Source: Citromicrobium sp. UBA3494 (GTDB lineage Bacteria; Pseudomonadota; Alphaproteobacteria; Sphingomonadales; Sphingomonadaceae). Taken from it: a stretch of DNA of 64,000 bases. The stretch is taken from contig DFQH01000008.1 in assembly GCA_002377695.1 (NCBI GenBank), forward strand, positions 283,106 through 347,105, in the 5' to 3' direction. Below, piece by piece: positions 27,377 to 36,694 of the stretch (its first letter is position 1; each line of letters opens with the position of its first letter). Under the pieces are notes generated by a model. The model saw only the letters and a program-made list of their open reading frames with translations. It did not search any database and was not told the origin of the DNA. A program made the position numbers and the translations under genes.

Positions 27377-27703
27377 TCAATCGAGACGACAGCGAACGGA
27401 AATATTGCGCGCGATCGCTTTGCGCTGCCCGGCACGCCGCCCCTCTGTTGACGACCAGTCCACCGTATAATCGATCGATTCGTAAATGGTCGAACGCGGC
27501 GTCCATGCATCAGCACAAGCCATCCGTGCGGCCATTTCAACCTTTGCTGCGAGTTCCCGCCGTGCCTTGTCGGCATCTGCAAGATACTCGGTCTCCACCC
27601 CGTTGCGGACCTCAACCAGAACCGCCCTTTCGGCCTGCTGGGCCTGGCCGGCCCCCGCCGCCAACGAAGCAATGCCCAAGGCCACTGCCAGTCTCGCTGC
27701 CAT
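27377..27703 (-). CDS. Small exported UrcA-like protein
   Basis: Secreted protein of 108 aa. The signal peptide (MAARLAVALGIASLAAGAGQAQ) precedes a helical segment ADADKARRELAAKVEMAARMACADAW, whose Ala/Arg-rich helix with one cysteine resembles UrcA-family proteins of sphingomonads. A second cysteine lies at the C-terminus (SVRCRLD). The ATG at 27703 is the natural signal-peptide start. Function is unknown. Confidence 0.65.
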   Translation of the reverse strand: MAARLAVALGIASLAAGAGQAQQAERAVLVEVRNGVETEYLADADKARRELAAKVEMAARMACADAWTPRSTIYESIDYTVDWSSTEGRRAGQRKAIARNISVRCRLD

Positions 27704-27774
27704 TTCCCTACTCCCCCTGACGCGACGTTCTCCGGACGCCGCGCAACGGAAGGTCGCAAGTTCGCCGAAATCCG

Positions 27775-28380
27775 TCAAGCGGATGAGGAAGGCTGGCCGG
27801 ATTCGGGATCGGACAGCGGGAGACCGCGCGCTTCTGCCAGATCGAGGCGCGTGTCGATGTCTTTCAAGGCGATGGGGTTCTCAGGCGCGATGCTCCTGGC
27901 CCCCGGTGCCCGCGCAAGCGATTGCGCCCCGCCCTGCCCGTCGAGGCTGGCCAGTGATGCAAAGTCCGCCCGCGCAAATCCCGCAGGTACACCGCTCGAT
28001 CCGTCCGGATAGCGGGAAAAGAGGGTTTCTTGCGCCTGGGCGAGCGTCCGCAGGTGTGACGCGTCCACGAAAGGCATATCCGCCAGCATCACCACAAGGC
28101 GCGTGGCGGGCCCGCACGCTTCAACGGCCGCGCGGATGGAGGTCGCCATGCCCCGGTCAGCGTCGGGATTGGCGATCGTGGTCCACCCTTCCCGCGCGAA
28201 CGCCGCCTGCATCCCGTCGCGGCAGATGAGGAGACGACGCTGGAACCCTGCCCGCTCGGCCGCGCGCGCGGCGTGATGCCACAGCGGATCGCCCGCCAGC
28301 TGAGCGGTCAGCTTGTCGCCATCGAACCGGCGAGAACGCCCCGCTGCCAGAAGCGCGACCGCGATCGACGGGTCAGGCAT
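27775..28380 (-). CDS. MobA-like nucleotidyltransferase (molybdenum cofactor cytidylyltransferase type)
   Basis: NTP-transferase of about 201 aa with the signature IAVALLAAGRSRRFDGDKL (the LAAGxSxRxG loop) and VVMLADMPFVDASHLRTL. MocA-like enzymes load CMP onto molybdopterin for molybdenum hydroxylases. It overlaps the xdhC gene by 8 nt, a classic pairing. No molybdenum hydroxylase subunit gene is visible within the window. Confidence 0.85.
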   Translation of the reverse strand: MPDPSIAVALLAAGRSRRFDGDKLTAQLAGDPLWHHAARAAERAGFQRRLLICRDGMQAAFAREGWTTIANPDADRGMATSIRAAVEACGPATRLVVMLADMPFVDASHLRTLAQAQETLFSRYPDGSSGVPAGFARADFASLASLDGQGGAQSLARAPGARSIAPENPIALKDIDTRLDLAEARGLPLSDPESGQPSSSA

Positions 28381-29212
28381 CAGGCCGCAGGTCCTCGTAT
28401 TCGCCGACAATTTCGCTCAGGGCAGAGAGCGCCAGGGTCTGGGCCGTTCGGCAGGCTGGAAGCGTGCCGACAGGGCTGCGAATGCGGGCAATGCTCTGCT
28501 CGGGAACTCCCTTCGCAGCCAGCGCATCGGCCCGCGCCTCTCGTGCAGTATGGCCACCTTGCGCGCCGATATAGAACGCCGGGCTCTCCACAGCCTCCTC
28601 CAGCAGCGCAAGCTCCCACTCGTGGTCGTGGAACAGCAGCAGTACGGCCGTCCATCGATCGGCGGGCGCAAGGCCGCTGCCCCGGCCGAGCGAAAGGGCA
28701 TCCTTCGCAACAGCATCGCTTGCCAACCCGAGGGCGTCAGCCAGATCGCGAATGGCGGCAAGCTCCGCGCCCTCGCCAAACACGCGCAGTTTGAGGCCCG
28801 GGATGAAGGCGCGCCGCGTCATCATCGCGTTGGCAGGGAGCATCAGCGATGCGGGCTCCCGCCTTTCAAGCTGGTCGAGGGTATCGCGGCACGCCTTGCG
28901 GTCCGGTGCCGGGTCGAGCAGAATGTCCAGCCCGCCCCCGCAGGGCAGGCGGAAATCGATCTTGGACGATCCCGCGCCGTAACGGACCACGGCAGGCTCG
29001 CCGATCTCACTCAGATCGCTGACCAATTGGCGTTCAAGACAGGTATCGGCCAGGTCCCCCACAACCGAACCATCGGGCAAAACTGCCAGCTGCGCACCGA
29101 GCCGACGGGAAAAACTGCCGTCTATCCCGACGATGGTACACAGGCCGACATCGGGTTGGCATGCGGCAGCCAGCGCCCGGTGGTCCTCATCCGCGAGATG
29201 GCCAGCAGTCAC
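28373..29212 (-). CDS. xdhC: XdhC/CoxF-family molybdenum hydroxylase maturation protein
   Basis: Binds sulfurated Mo-cofactor and delivers it to xanthine dehydrogenase-type enzymes. The 279-aa protein has an N-terminal XdhC-like region (DGSVVGDLADTCLERQLVSDL, with CxE) and a C-terminal Rossmann domain starting LRVFGEGAELAAIRDLADALG and ending near GAQGGHTAREARADALAAKGVP. It is paired with the nucleotidyltransferase but orphaned from catalytic subunits. Confidence 0.85.
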   Translation of the reverse strand: MTAGHLADEDHRALAAACQPDVGLCTIVGIDGSFSRRLGAQLAVLPDGSVVGDLADTCLERQLVSDLSEIGEPAVVRYGAGSSKIDFRLPCGGGLDILLDPAPDRKACRDTLDQLERREPASLMLPANAMMTRRAFIPGLKLRVFGEGAELAAIRDLADALGLASDAVAKDALSLGRGSGLAPADRWTAVLLLFHDHEWELALLEEAVESPAFYIGAQGGHTAREARADALAAKGVPEQSIARIRSPVGTLPACRTAQTLALSALSEIVGEYEDLRPDA

Positions 29213-29377
29213 GCGGCGCGCCTGCCGATGGCCGACCCGTTGCGAGACGCACCGATGCGCGAATGATGTCTGTGCACAGTTGGCATGGGCTCCCCGACCT
29301 TGAGATCAGACAACCATCGACTGTCCGCGATGTGCCCGGCGGGTCCGCTCCAAAGCCGAGGCCGGCCCTGCAAGCAG

Positions 29378-30715
29378 TCAGGAAGCCTCGATCCCGCGCA
29401 TGCCGGCCGAGGCGGCCACTTCGCGGTTCGACTGCCCCGAGAGCGAACGCTGGGCAGCAATGACCGGCAGCAGCACGGCCAGCACGCATGCGATCCAGAA
29501 GATCGCCACGAAAGGCGCGGTGTTGCCCAGCACCAGGCGCGCAACCAGCGTCAGAACCAGCGCCGCGGGTACGCCAGCAACCAGCCCCCACCACGCAGCG
29601 CGCAGCCGGGTGGACGCTTTGCCGCGCCGTTCCCGCTTGTCGAGCCAGATGAAGGTCCCGGTCGCGACCACCACGCTCAGCGCAATCCCGAAAAGGATAT
29701 AGGCGATCTTGACCGGAAGGCCGCCGTAATTCCCGAAATGCAGGTTGTAGGTCGACGCCGAAAGCTGCTGGCCTACCGTGCCGTCGGCCAAGCCTACCGT
29801 GCCGTGAAAATCGCCAGCTGCATCGAAGGCATAGTATTCGCCGAAAATGAGCCGCCGTGGGTGTTCCGCGATGATCTGCATGTGCTGCCCGGCCGTGCCC
29901 GGATCATGCAGGATCACGTAGTAGGGCTCCACCTCCGGATACTCGCGCTCCATAAAGGCGAGCGCGGGCGCGGCGTTCGGAATCCCGGCTGGCGAGGAAT
30001 CGCCTTCGGGCTCATCGCCGAAGATCGGCGCCAATGCAGCCTCGCTGTCTCCGCCGTACCCGGCGGCAGCAAGCCCCCCGCCGGAGACATAGAACAGACC
30101 GATCATCGCGCCGGTCAGCGAAATCGCGAGCGCGAAGGGCAAGGTCCACACCGCCAGCCGGTTGTGCCAGTCCATCGTCGCGACATCGTCGGCCCTCCGC
30201 GCGCGCAGCCGGAACGCATCGCGGAAGATGCGCGGATGCGCGACGACGCCCGAGACGGCAAGCGCGACGATCATCGCGCCGAACAGGCCGACCAGCGTCA
30301 TTCCGTAAAGCGCGGGCAGGTTGAGGCGATAATGCAGGGCCAGCAGGAATTCGGCCCAGGCATTTTCTTCCGGCGCCACGACTTCGCCCTGCGCGTCGAC
30401 ATGAACCGCCTGCGTATCGGTGGTGATGGTGGTGCGCGGCAAATCTGCGGTCGGCAGGTGGACGTAGAGATGCGTGGTGCTCGGCCCGTCGCTCTCACTT
30501 TCGAGCACGTTCTCGATCGCGCGCTGCACGGCTGCCGGTTCGATCTGCGACATTTCGGGCGCGTCGAGCTGCTCGAACCGCTGCCACTCCTCGTACAGCA
30601 CGATAGCCGTACCCGTGACGCAAATGAGGTAGAGCAGCGCGCAGCACACCAGCCCCAGCGCGGAGTGCGCGGAGATCGCCTTGCGCACGGTTTCCTTGGC
30701 GAAAGCGAAGCTCAT
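29378..30715 (-). CDS. PepSY-associated transmembrane protein of iron operon
   Basis: Inner-membrane protein of 445 aa with an N-terminal span (LGLVCCALLYLICVTGTAIVLYEEW), a PepSY-like periplasmic part, then helices and conserved histidines (DWHNRLAVWTLPFALAISLTGAM; STYNLHFGNYGG). Family members sit beside siderophore receptors and may be ferric reductases using haem. Its start overlaps the upstream membrane gene by ATGA, completing a three-gene operon with the TonB receptor. Confidence 0.88.
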   Translation of the reverse strand: MSFAFAKETVRKAISAHSALGLVCCALLYLICVTGTAIVLYEEWQRFEQLDAPEMSQIEPAAVQRAIENVLESESDGPSTTHLYVHLPTADLPRTTITTDTQAVHVDAQGEVVAPEENAWAEFLLALHYRLNLPALYGMTLVGLFGAMIVALAVSGVVAHPRIFRDAFRLRARRADDVATMDWHNRLAVWTLPFALAISLTGAMIGLFYVSGGGLAAAGYGGDSEAALAPIFGDEPEGDSSPAGIPNAAPALAFMEREYPEVEPYYVILHDPGTAGQHMQIIAEHPRRLIFGEYYAFDAAGDFHGTVGLADGTVGQQLSASTYNLHFGNYGGLPVKIAYILFGIALSVVVATGTFIWLDKRERRGKASTRLRAAWWGLVAGVPAALVLTLVARLVLGNTAPFVAIFWIACVLAVLLPVIAAQRSLSGQSNREVAASAGMRGIEAS

Positions 30716-31290
30716 ACCGTGGTCCCCTGGAACATGAGGAAGGGTGCCGCAAGCGCTGCGATACCGAGTACCCAGGCGAACTGATCCGCGCGGCGCGACA
30801 TCATCAGCAGGGCAAAGGCGAGCACGGGCCAGGCAATCGGCACCGTCGCCAGAACGGCGACGTTGGCATCGGCCTCCGCGCCGCCGCCGAACAGGATCAG
30901 AGCGCGGATTGCCAAAGCGAACAACAGGCTCGCACCCAGCGCAAGCGGTCCGGCGACCGTGAAGGTCAGCAGGCCGGAACGGCTGCGCGGCTTTATCTCA
31001 TTCGCTCCGCGATGCGCGGTGCGGGGTGCCTTTCGAGGCCCTCTGTTGACCGGCTTGCATGCCGCAACGGCGAGTGCCGCGAGAGCGGCGGCACCGATTA
31101 CGAGTACGGTCACCGCAATGCCCCACTCGCCCGCGGCCCGGTCGGCCAGAGCAAGCCCGACCAGCAATGCTCCCCATCCGGCAAGGTTCAGCGGGGTCGA
31201 GCGCGTAGCCCGACCCCACGACATCCGGAGCACCGCCACGCCCGTCAGGGCAAACACGGCAGCCAGCCACATGAGGAGCCCTGCATCCAT
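30712..31290 (-). CDS. Membrane protein between receptor and PepSY genes
   Basis: Hypothetical inner-membrane protein of 192 aa with six to seven hydrophobic stretches and an Arg/Lys-rich cytosolic loop in the middle (NRGPRKAPRTAHRGANEIKP). The ATG at 31290 overlaps the receptor stop by one base, and its own stop overlaps the next ATG, so it is translated as a coupled unit. No family was recognised; a role in iron import is inferred from the operon. Confidence 0.75.
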   Translation of the reverse strand: MDAGLLMWLAAVFALTGVAVLRMSWGRATRSTPLNLAGWGALLVGLALADRAAGEWGIAVTVLVIGAAALAALAVAACKPVNRGPRKAPRTAHRGANEIKPRSRSGLLTFTVAGPLALGASLLFALAIRALILFGGGAEADANVAVLATVPIAWPVLAFALLMMSRRADQFAWVLGIAALAAPFLMFQGTTV

Positions 31291-33437
31291 CAGAACGCGA
31301 CGGTCAGCGAGCCGTTGATGCTGCGCTTTTCGCCGGGGAAACAGTCGCCGCGCACCAGGCAGACGGCAAAATATTCCTCGTTGGTCACGTTACGTGCCGT
31401 TACCCGCAGGGAGAACCGGTCGAAATCGTAGCCCAGCGAGAGATCGCCCACGGTCCGGCCATCCACCCGATAGGTCAGCAGATTGTTGGTGAGCGCCGAG
31501 ATGCCGTTGCTTTCGTTACCGCCGACATAGCGCACGCCGCCACCGAAGCTGAGGCCGTCCAGCGCGCCGCCGAAATTGTACAGCGCGAACAGCGATGCCT
31601 GCCAGTCGGAGATCGAGGTGAGCGGCAGGCCGTTCGGGTCTTCCGCATCGAGATAGCTCACATTCCCGTCCAGCCGCAGGCCGCCGATCAGGGCATTGGC
31701 CTCGGCTTCGATCCCGCGGACCTTGGAGACGCCTTCCTGCTGGCTGTCACCACCGACAAGCGAATTGGGGTTCGGCAGGTTGGACACCTCGATATCGAAG
31801 GCGGAGACCGTCACCAGCGCGTTGACGCCGGGCGGCTGCCACTTGATGCCACCTTCGTACTGGCGGCCTTCCTGCGGCAGGAGCTGCCGGTTGGTGACGG
31901 TATCGATGCCCACCACCGGCTCGAAGCTCTCGGCGTAGCTCACATAGGGAGAGATCCCTGCCGGTCCACGCCAGAGCACGCCGAAGCTGAGGCTGGTCGC
32001 ATCATCCTTCTGCGTCGCGCCGTTCTCCACGCGATTGGTCACATCGTCGAACCGCACGCCTGCCGTGGCAACGAGCGAACCCAGGCTCATCTGATCGGAG
32101 ATGTAGTAGCCAGTCGAGTCGACGTAGTTGCGCGGACCGTTGCCCTGCAACTGGCGCACCTGCTCCACGGTCGGCGCGCCGGCATAGGTCGGGTTGAACA
32201 CGTTGAGCGTGTCAGGCGCGAACGGAGAAGCCGTATCGGAATTCAGATAAGCCGTGTCGGAATCGGTAAAAACGTCCTGCCGCTGCACGCCGACCAGAAG
32301 CTCGTGATCGATCGGGCCGGTGGAGAATTCGCCGCGCAGGCGCGCATCGATGGCCAGTTGCTCGCTGCGGTTGTCGGCGAGGTAGAAGGCCCATGAGCCA
32401 TCGCCGTTGGCATCGATCCGGGGCACGCCATTGCCCTGGAAAGCGATCCAGGCCTGGCGATAATCTGCCTGGGAATCGACATAGCGGCCGACCGCCTCGA
32501 TCGAGAACGCATCGCTCAACTGCTGTTCGAACAGCAGTGTGAGAGCAAAGCTCTCCGTGTTGTAAGCGTTGAAATCGGGTGCGCCCATATATTCGTACGG
32601 GTCGATCTCCTGCCCGCCGGGGCCGGGAAGCAGAGTGCCGGTCACTGGGAGGAACTGGTGCGCGGTATCCGAATCCTGATCGGAGTAATTGGCCAGAATA
32701 GTGAATTCGGTTCCCCTGGCGGGGCGCAGGGTGAGCGCGGGCGCGATCACCAGCTTGTCGTCGTTCACTTCGTCGATCTGCGTGTCGGCGTCGCGCAGAA
32801 TACCGACAAAGCGGAACTGCGCCTTGTCCTCGGCGCCGGGGATGGCGATGTTGATGTCGGTCGCGATCTGCTTGCGGTCGAAGCTGCCGTAATCGAACCG
32901 GACCTCGCCTTCGGTCACGCCGTGGGGCCGCTTGGTCACCACGTTGATGATGCCGCCCGGCGACCCCGCGCCATAGAGCACAGAGGCCGGTCCCTTGAGC
33001 ACCTCGACCTGCTCCAGCGTATAGATGTCCTGCCGCGTCGTGTTGTAGAAGCCGAATAGGTACTGCAGGTTATCGCGGTATTCCGGTGCATCCAGTCCGC
33101 GAACCTGCGCGAAATCGCCGCGGGTGGAGAAGCCGAAGGGCTCTGCCGTCACGCCCGCCGAATAGGTCAGCGCGTCGTCCAGCGACTGGGCGCCCTTCTC
33201 CTCGAAATCCTGTTCCGTCTCGATGGAGATCGAGCGCGCCGTCTCGACGATCGGCGTGTCGGACTTGGTCGCGCCGAAATCTGTCAGCGACCCGGTGACG
33301 ACGATCGTCGGGTCTTCGGCACCCCCGACGGGATCACCGGTTTCGGCGCCCGCTTCAAGATCGACGGTCTGTGCAAGGGCCGGCGTGGACAGGATCAATG
33401 CGAGGGTTGCCGACGTTGCGGCGAGAATCGGTTTCAA
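31290..33437 (-). CDS. TonB-dependent siderophore receptor (TTG start)
   Basis: Outer-membrane barrel of 715 aa that imports ferric chelates with TonB. It has a signal peptide (to ALAQ) and a plug beginning IVVTGSLTDFGATKSDTPIVETARSIS. Typical TonB-receptor plug motifs follow: VRGLDAPEYRDNLQYLFGFY, QVEVLKGPASVLYGAGSPGGIINVVTKRP. The barrel ends in INGSLTVAF with terminal Phe. No ATG gives a proper signal peptide. The TTG at 33437 with AGGG upstream does; an upstream ATG would add a non-signal extension. Fur-type regulation is suggested by the box 40 bp upstream. Confidence 0.92.
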   Translation of the reverse strand: MKPILAATSATLALILSTPALAQTVDLEAGAETGDPVGGAEDPTIVVTGSLTDFGATKSDTPIVETARSISIETEQDFEEKGAQSLDDALTYSAGVTAEPFGFSTRGDFAQVRGLDAPEYRDNLQYLFGFYNTTRQDIYTLEQVEVLKGPASVLYGAGSPGGIINVVTKRPHGVTEGEVRFDYGSFDRKQIATDINIAIPGAEDKAQFRFVGILRDADTQIDEVNDDKLVIAPALTLRPARGTEFTILANYSDQDSDTAHQFLPVTGTLLPGPGGQEIDPYEYMGAPDFNAYNTESFALTLLFEQQLSDAFSIEAVGRYVDSQADYRQAWIAFQGNGVPRIDANGDGSWAFYLADNRSEQLAIDARLRGEFSTGPIDHELLVGVQRQDVFTDSDTAYLNSDTASPFAPDTLNVFNPTYAGAPTVEQVRQLQGNGPRNYVDSTGYYISDQMSLGSLVATAGVRFDDVTNRVENGATQKDDATSLSFGVLWRGPAGISPYVSYAESFEPVVGIDTVTNRQLLPQEGRQYEGGIKWQPPGVNALVTVSAFDIEVSNLPNPNSLVGGDSQQEGVSKVRGIEAEANALIGGLRLDGNVSYLDAEDPNGLPLTSISDWQASLFALYNFGGALDGLSFGGGVRYVGGNESNGISALTNNLLTYRVDGRTVGDLSLGYDFDRFSLRVTARNVTNEEYFAVCLVRGDCFPGEKRSINGSLTVAF

Positions 33438-33778
33438 GGTTGCATCCCTAATTTGCGTGTTCGGCGCGCTGCTACTGCGAATGGTTTTCAGTTGCAAGCG
33501 CTGCAAACGGATCATTGTGCCTGCCACGCCCGAGAGAGGAATTCGCGGGCATGCTGGCGCCATCGCGCGACCGACGACGCCTGATCTCGGGCGGCGGGAC
33601 GAACTCACGCGCGGGCCGCGAAAAATAATTCGCAAGCCAAAGCGGCAATAATCGGGTAAGGGGCCCAAACCTCGCCGAACGCAGAGCGTTTGACGATTCC
33701 CGATTTCCGCGCCGCTGATAGCAACGTCCAGCCGCCTGGGCTGCCCGGCGCGCGTGCATTGATTCCCAAGGCTATGAC
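33438..33778. other. 341-bp intergenic region between siderophore receptor and helicase
   Basis: Contains the receptor's upstream region with a Fur-like dyad at 33476-33496 and the divergent promoter region of the DEAD-box helicase. Nothing else with coding character was seen; overlapping open frames have no plausible starts. Confidence 0.6.
33476..33496. promoter_or_regulatory. Fur-like box before the siderophore receptor
   Basis: TGCGAATGG-TTT-TCAGTTGCA is a partial inverted repeat (TGCnAnTG/CAnTnGCA). It matches about 11 of 19 positions of the classical Fur consensus. It lies 39 bp before the TTG start of the receptor, a normal place for an iron-repressed operator. Confidence 0.5.
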
Positions 33779-35539
33779 ATGAATTTTTCCGAACTGCCCA
33801 GCACCCTGCAAAGCGCGCTGACCGAACGTGGCTACTCCGAACCGACGGACGTGCAAGCCGCCGTGCTCCAACCCGAAGCACATGGCCGCGATCTCGTGGT
33901 CTCCGCGCAAACAGGCTCGGGCAAGACGGTCGCCTTCGGGTTGGCTTTCGCGCGCCAGCTGCTCGACGATAGTGGGAAGGTGCCCTTCCCTGCCGCGCCC
34001 CTCGCCCTCGTCATCACCCCCACCCGCGAACTTGCGTTGCAGGTCAGCCGGGAGCTTTCCTGGCTCTACGCGAAGGCGGGCGGCCGCGTTGCGACCTGTG
34101 TGGGCGGGATGAACCCGTCGCAGGAGCGCAACGCCCTCCGCTCGGGCGCGACCATCGTGGTAGGCACTCCGGGCCGCCTGCGCGACCATCTGGAACGCGG
34201 TGCGCTCGACCTTTCGGCTCTGAAGGCGGCCACGCTCGACGAGGCGGACGAGATGCTCGACATGGGCTTCCGCGAAGAGCTGGAGACGATCCTCGATGCG
34301 ACGCCCGAAGGACGCCGCACGCTGCTGTTCTCCGCCACCATGCCCAAGCCGATCGAGGCGCTGGCCCGTCGGTACCAGAGCAACGCCCTGCGCATTTCGA
34401 CGGTCAGCGCCGATCGCGGCCATGGCGACATTTCCTACGAAGCAGTCGTGATCTCGCCCCCGGAAGTTGAGAACGCGGTGGTCAACCTGCTGCGCTATCA
34501 CGAAGCGGAAACCGCCATCCTTTTCTGCGGGACGCGCGAGAAAGTCCGTCACCTGCACGCAACCTTGCAGGAGCGCGGCTTCGCGGTCGTCTCTCTCTCG
34601 GGCGAGAATTCGCAGTCGGAACGCAATCAGGCCTTGCAAGCGCTACGCGACCGGCGTGCACGGGTATGCGTCGCCACTGATGTCGCGGCGCGCGGCATCG
34701 ACCTGCCGACACTCAGCCTCGTGGTCCATGTCGAGATTCCGCGCGATGCGGAGACGCTGCAGCACCGCTCGGGCCGCACGGGTCGTGCCGGGCGCAAGGG
34801 CACCGCAGTGCTGGTCGTTCCGTTTTCCCGCCGTCGCCGCGTGGAACAGATGCTCCGCAACGCGAAAATCGACGCCAAGTGGACAGATGCGCCCGACCGC
34901 GAGGCGATCCGGGCCAAAGACCGCGACCGCCTTATGCAGACCCTGCTGACCGCGGTCGAGCCTGACGAAGAGGACAGCGATCTGGTCGACGCTCTGCTCG
35001 CACAGCGCAGCCCCCGCGAACTGGCCGCCATGCTCGTCGCCTCTCACCGCGCCAAGATGCCCGAACCCGAAGATCTGATCGCGAATACGCCGGAGGCACG
35101 ACGCGCGGCAAAGGCCGAAAAGCATCGCCCGGGGTTCGAGGATACGGTCTGGTTCAGGATGGACATCGGCCGCCGCCGCAACGCCGACCCGCGCTGGATT
35201 CTGCCGCTGCTGTGCCGCCGCGGGCACATTACGCGCAACGAAGTCGGCGCGATCCGGATCGGCCCGGACGAGACCTACTTCCAGATTCCGCGCGCAATAG
35301 CAGACAAGTTCTCCGATGCGCTCGCCCGCACCGCAGGCGACGGCAACGATGGTGACGACGTCCGGATCGAGGCGTCGGCCACCGGCCCGCGAGACACCGC
35401 TCGCGCTAACCGCAAGGGCCCGCCGCAGGGACGCCGCAACGGCAAACCGAAACCCCACCGCAAGAACAACGACGCTACAGTGCGCCCGGGCCCCAAGGGC
35501 AAGGGACCGCCGCACAAGGTGAAAGGCAAGAACCGGTAG
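33779..35539 (+). CDS. DEAD-box RNA helicase
   Basis: ATP-dependent RNA helicase of 586 aa. Motifs: Q-motif region RGYSEPTDVQAAVLQP, Walker A SAQTGSGKT (K49), DEAD (154-157), SAT, and motif VI HRSGRTGRAGR. A DbpA-like RNA-binding module follows (VWFRMDIGRRRNADPRWILPLLCRRGHITRNEVGAIRI). It ends in a basic, low-complexity tail (GPPQGRRNGKPKPHRKNN). It is therefore a DbpA/CsdA-type helicase of ribosome assembly. Confidence 0.95.
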   Translation: MNFSELPSTLQSALTERGYSEPTDVQAAVLQPEAHGRDLVVSAQTGSGKTVAFGLAFARQLLDDSGKVPFPAAPLALVITPTRELALQVSRELSWLYAKAGGRVATCVGGMNPSQERNALRSGATIVVGTPGRLRDHLERGALDLSALKAATLDEADEMLDMGFREELETILDATPEGRRTLLFSATMPKPIEALARRYQSNALRISTVSADRGHGDISYEAVVISPPEVENAVVNLLRYHEAETAILFCGTREKVRHLHATLQERGFAVVSLSGENSQSERNQALQALRDRRARVCVATDVAARGIDLPTLSLVVHVEIPRDAETLQHRSGRTGRAGRKGTAVLVVPFSRRRRVEQMLRNAKIDAKWTDAPDREAIRAKDRDRLMQTLLTAVEPDEEDSDLVDALLAQRSPRELAAMLVASHRAKMPEPEDLIANTPEARRAAKAEKHRPGFEDTVWFRMDIGRRRNADPRWILPLLCRRGHITRNEVGAIRIGPDETYFQIPRAIADKFSDALARTAGDGNDGDDVRIEASATGPRDTARANRKGPPQGRRNGKPKPHRKNNDATVRPGPKGKGPPHKVKGKNR

Positions 35540-35603
35540 GTTTTGGGCGGAGTGCCCCTTCGCCAGGGGCATGGCTCGCGCCGAAACCGGGTCTGGGGCG
35601 CGA

Positions 35604-36515
35604 CTACATTACCGGGCTGCCTGCCCACTCGTCGGCGGCCGCCCAGATGCGCTCCACCACCGGGCGGGTATTGTTGCGCGACTTGAACAGCTTGATTTCG
35701 AATTCGGTCTGCCACGGTCCGGGAATCTGCCGCAGTTCGGAATCGCTGCCGTGTCCGATGACGGTCGATTCTGGCAACCACGCTATCCCCAGGCCGAAGG
35801 ACGCCGCCGTACGGACGCTCTCTGCCAGGGTGGCGCGATACCGCGTTTGCAAACGCTGGCGGAATGGCGCGCCCTGGATCAGCTGTTTGACAAGGTACGA
35901 CATCATCGCGGTTCCCGAATAGCCGACATAAGGGATTGGCGGCCCGTCTACGCTGTCCAGCAGGGGGTCCTCAATACTCGGGTGGGCGAAGGGCAAAAGC
36001 CGGTCGCGCCCGATAACCTTCTGCTCGAACGCGCTCGAATCGATCTCCTGCGAACCGGAGGGCAGCGCGTAGCTGATGAAGAAATCGGTTCGCTGCTCGG
36101 CCAGGGAGGAAAGATACTCCTCTACCGTGCGGGTCTCGGCGACGACCGACACCGCAAATGGCCCGATCATCCGGTTCAGCTTCGAGACGAGCGAAGGGAC
36201 GAAATACAGTGCCAGTGTGTGGAGCGAGGCGATGGTGACTTCGTCCCGCGTTTCGCGCGAGAGCGCTTCGGCCTGAAGCCGGGCTTCATATGCCTGGCCG
36301 ATGATCCCGCGCGCGACGGTGACGAATTCCGCCCCCGCAGCAGTCAGACGAATGGGATGTTTGGAGCGGTCCAGCAGTTCCGCCCCGGCCCATAATTCGA
36401 GCGACTTGATGCGCCGGCTGAGCGCGGACTGCGTGACGTGCCGACGCTCTGCCGCACGCGCAAAGTGTCCCTCTTCGGCAACACAAACGAGATCCTCTAG
36501 CCATCTGAGATGCAT
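35604..36515 (-). CDS. LysR-type transcriptional regulator
   Basis: Regulator of 303 aa. The N-terminal HTH reads LRWLEDLVCVAEEGHFARAAERRHVTQSALSRRIKSLE, a standard LysR DNA-binding domain. The remaining 210 aa form the periplasmic-binding-like effector domain. It is divergent from the large TonB-dependent receptor, with 179 bp between the starts, and probably controls that receptor and the S9 peptidase. The effector is unknown. Confidence 0.94.
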   Translation of the reverse strand: MHLRWLEDLVCVAEEGHFARAAERRHVTQSALSRRIKSLELWAGAELLDRSKHPIRLTAAGAEFVTVARGIIGQAYEARLQAEALSRETRDEVTIASLHTLALYFVPSLVSKLNRMIGPFAVSVVAETRTVEEYLSSLAEQRTDFFISYALPSGSQEIDSSAFEQKVIGRDRLLPFAHPSIEDPLLDSVDGPPIPYVGYSGTAMMSYLVKQLIQGAPFRQRLQTRYRATLAESVRTAASFGLGIAWLPESTVIGHGSDSELRQIPGPWQTEFEIKLFKSRNNTRPVVERIWAAADEWAGSPVM

Positions 36516-36694
36516 AAGATCGACGCTTATCAGCGTCTTGCGTTTTTGTCATCGCGAATGGAAAATTTCGAATTTGCGCCGCGCGATATGCCCCGGCCTT
36601 ATTGCGCGTAACGGAATGACAAACTGCAACGCACCAAGTGCTCGAAAGTTTCGTCCGGTTTCAAAAAATCGATCAGGATCAATTGGGGGGTCGA

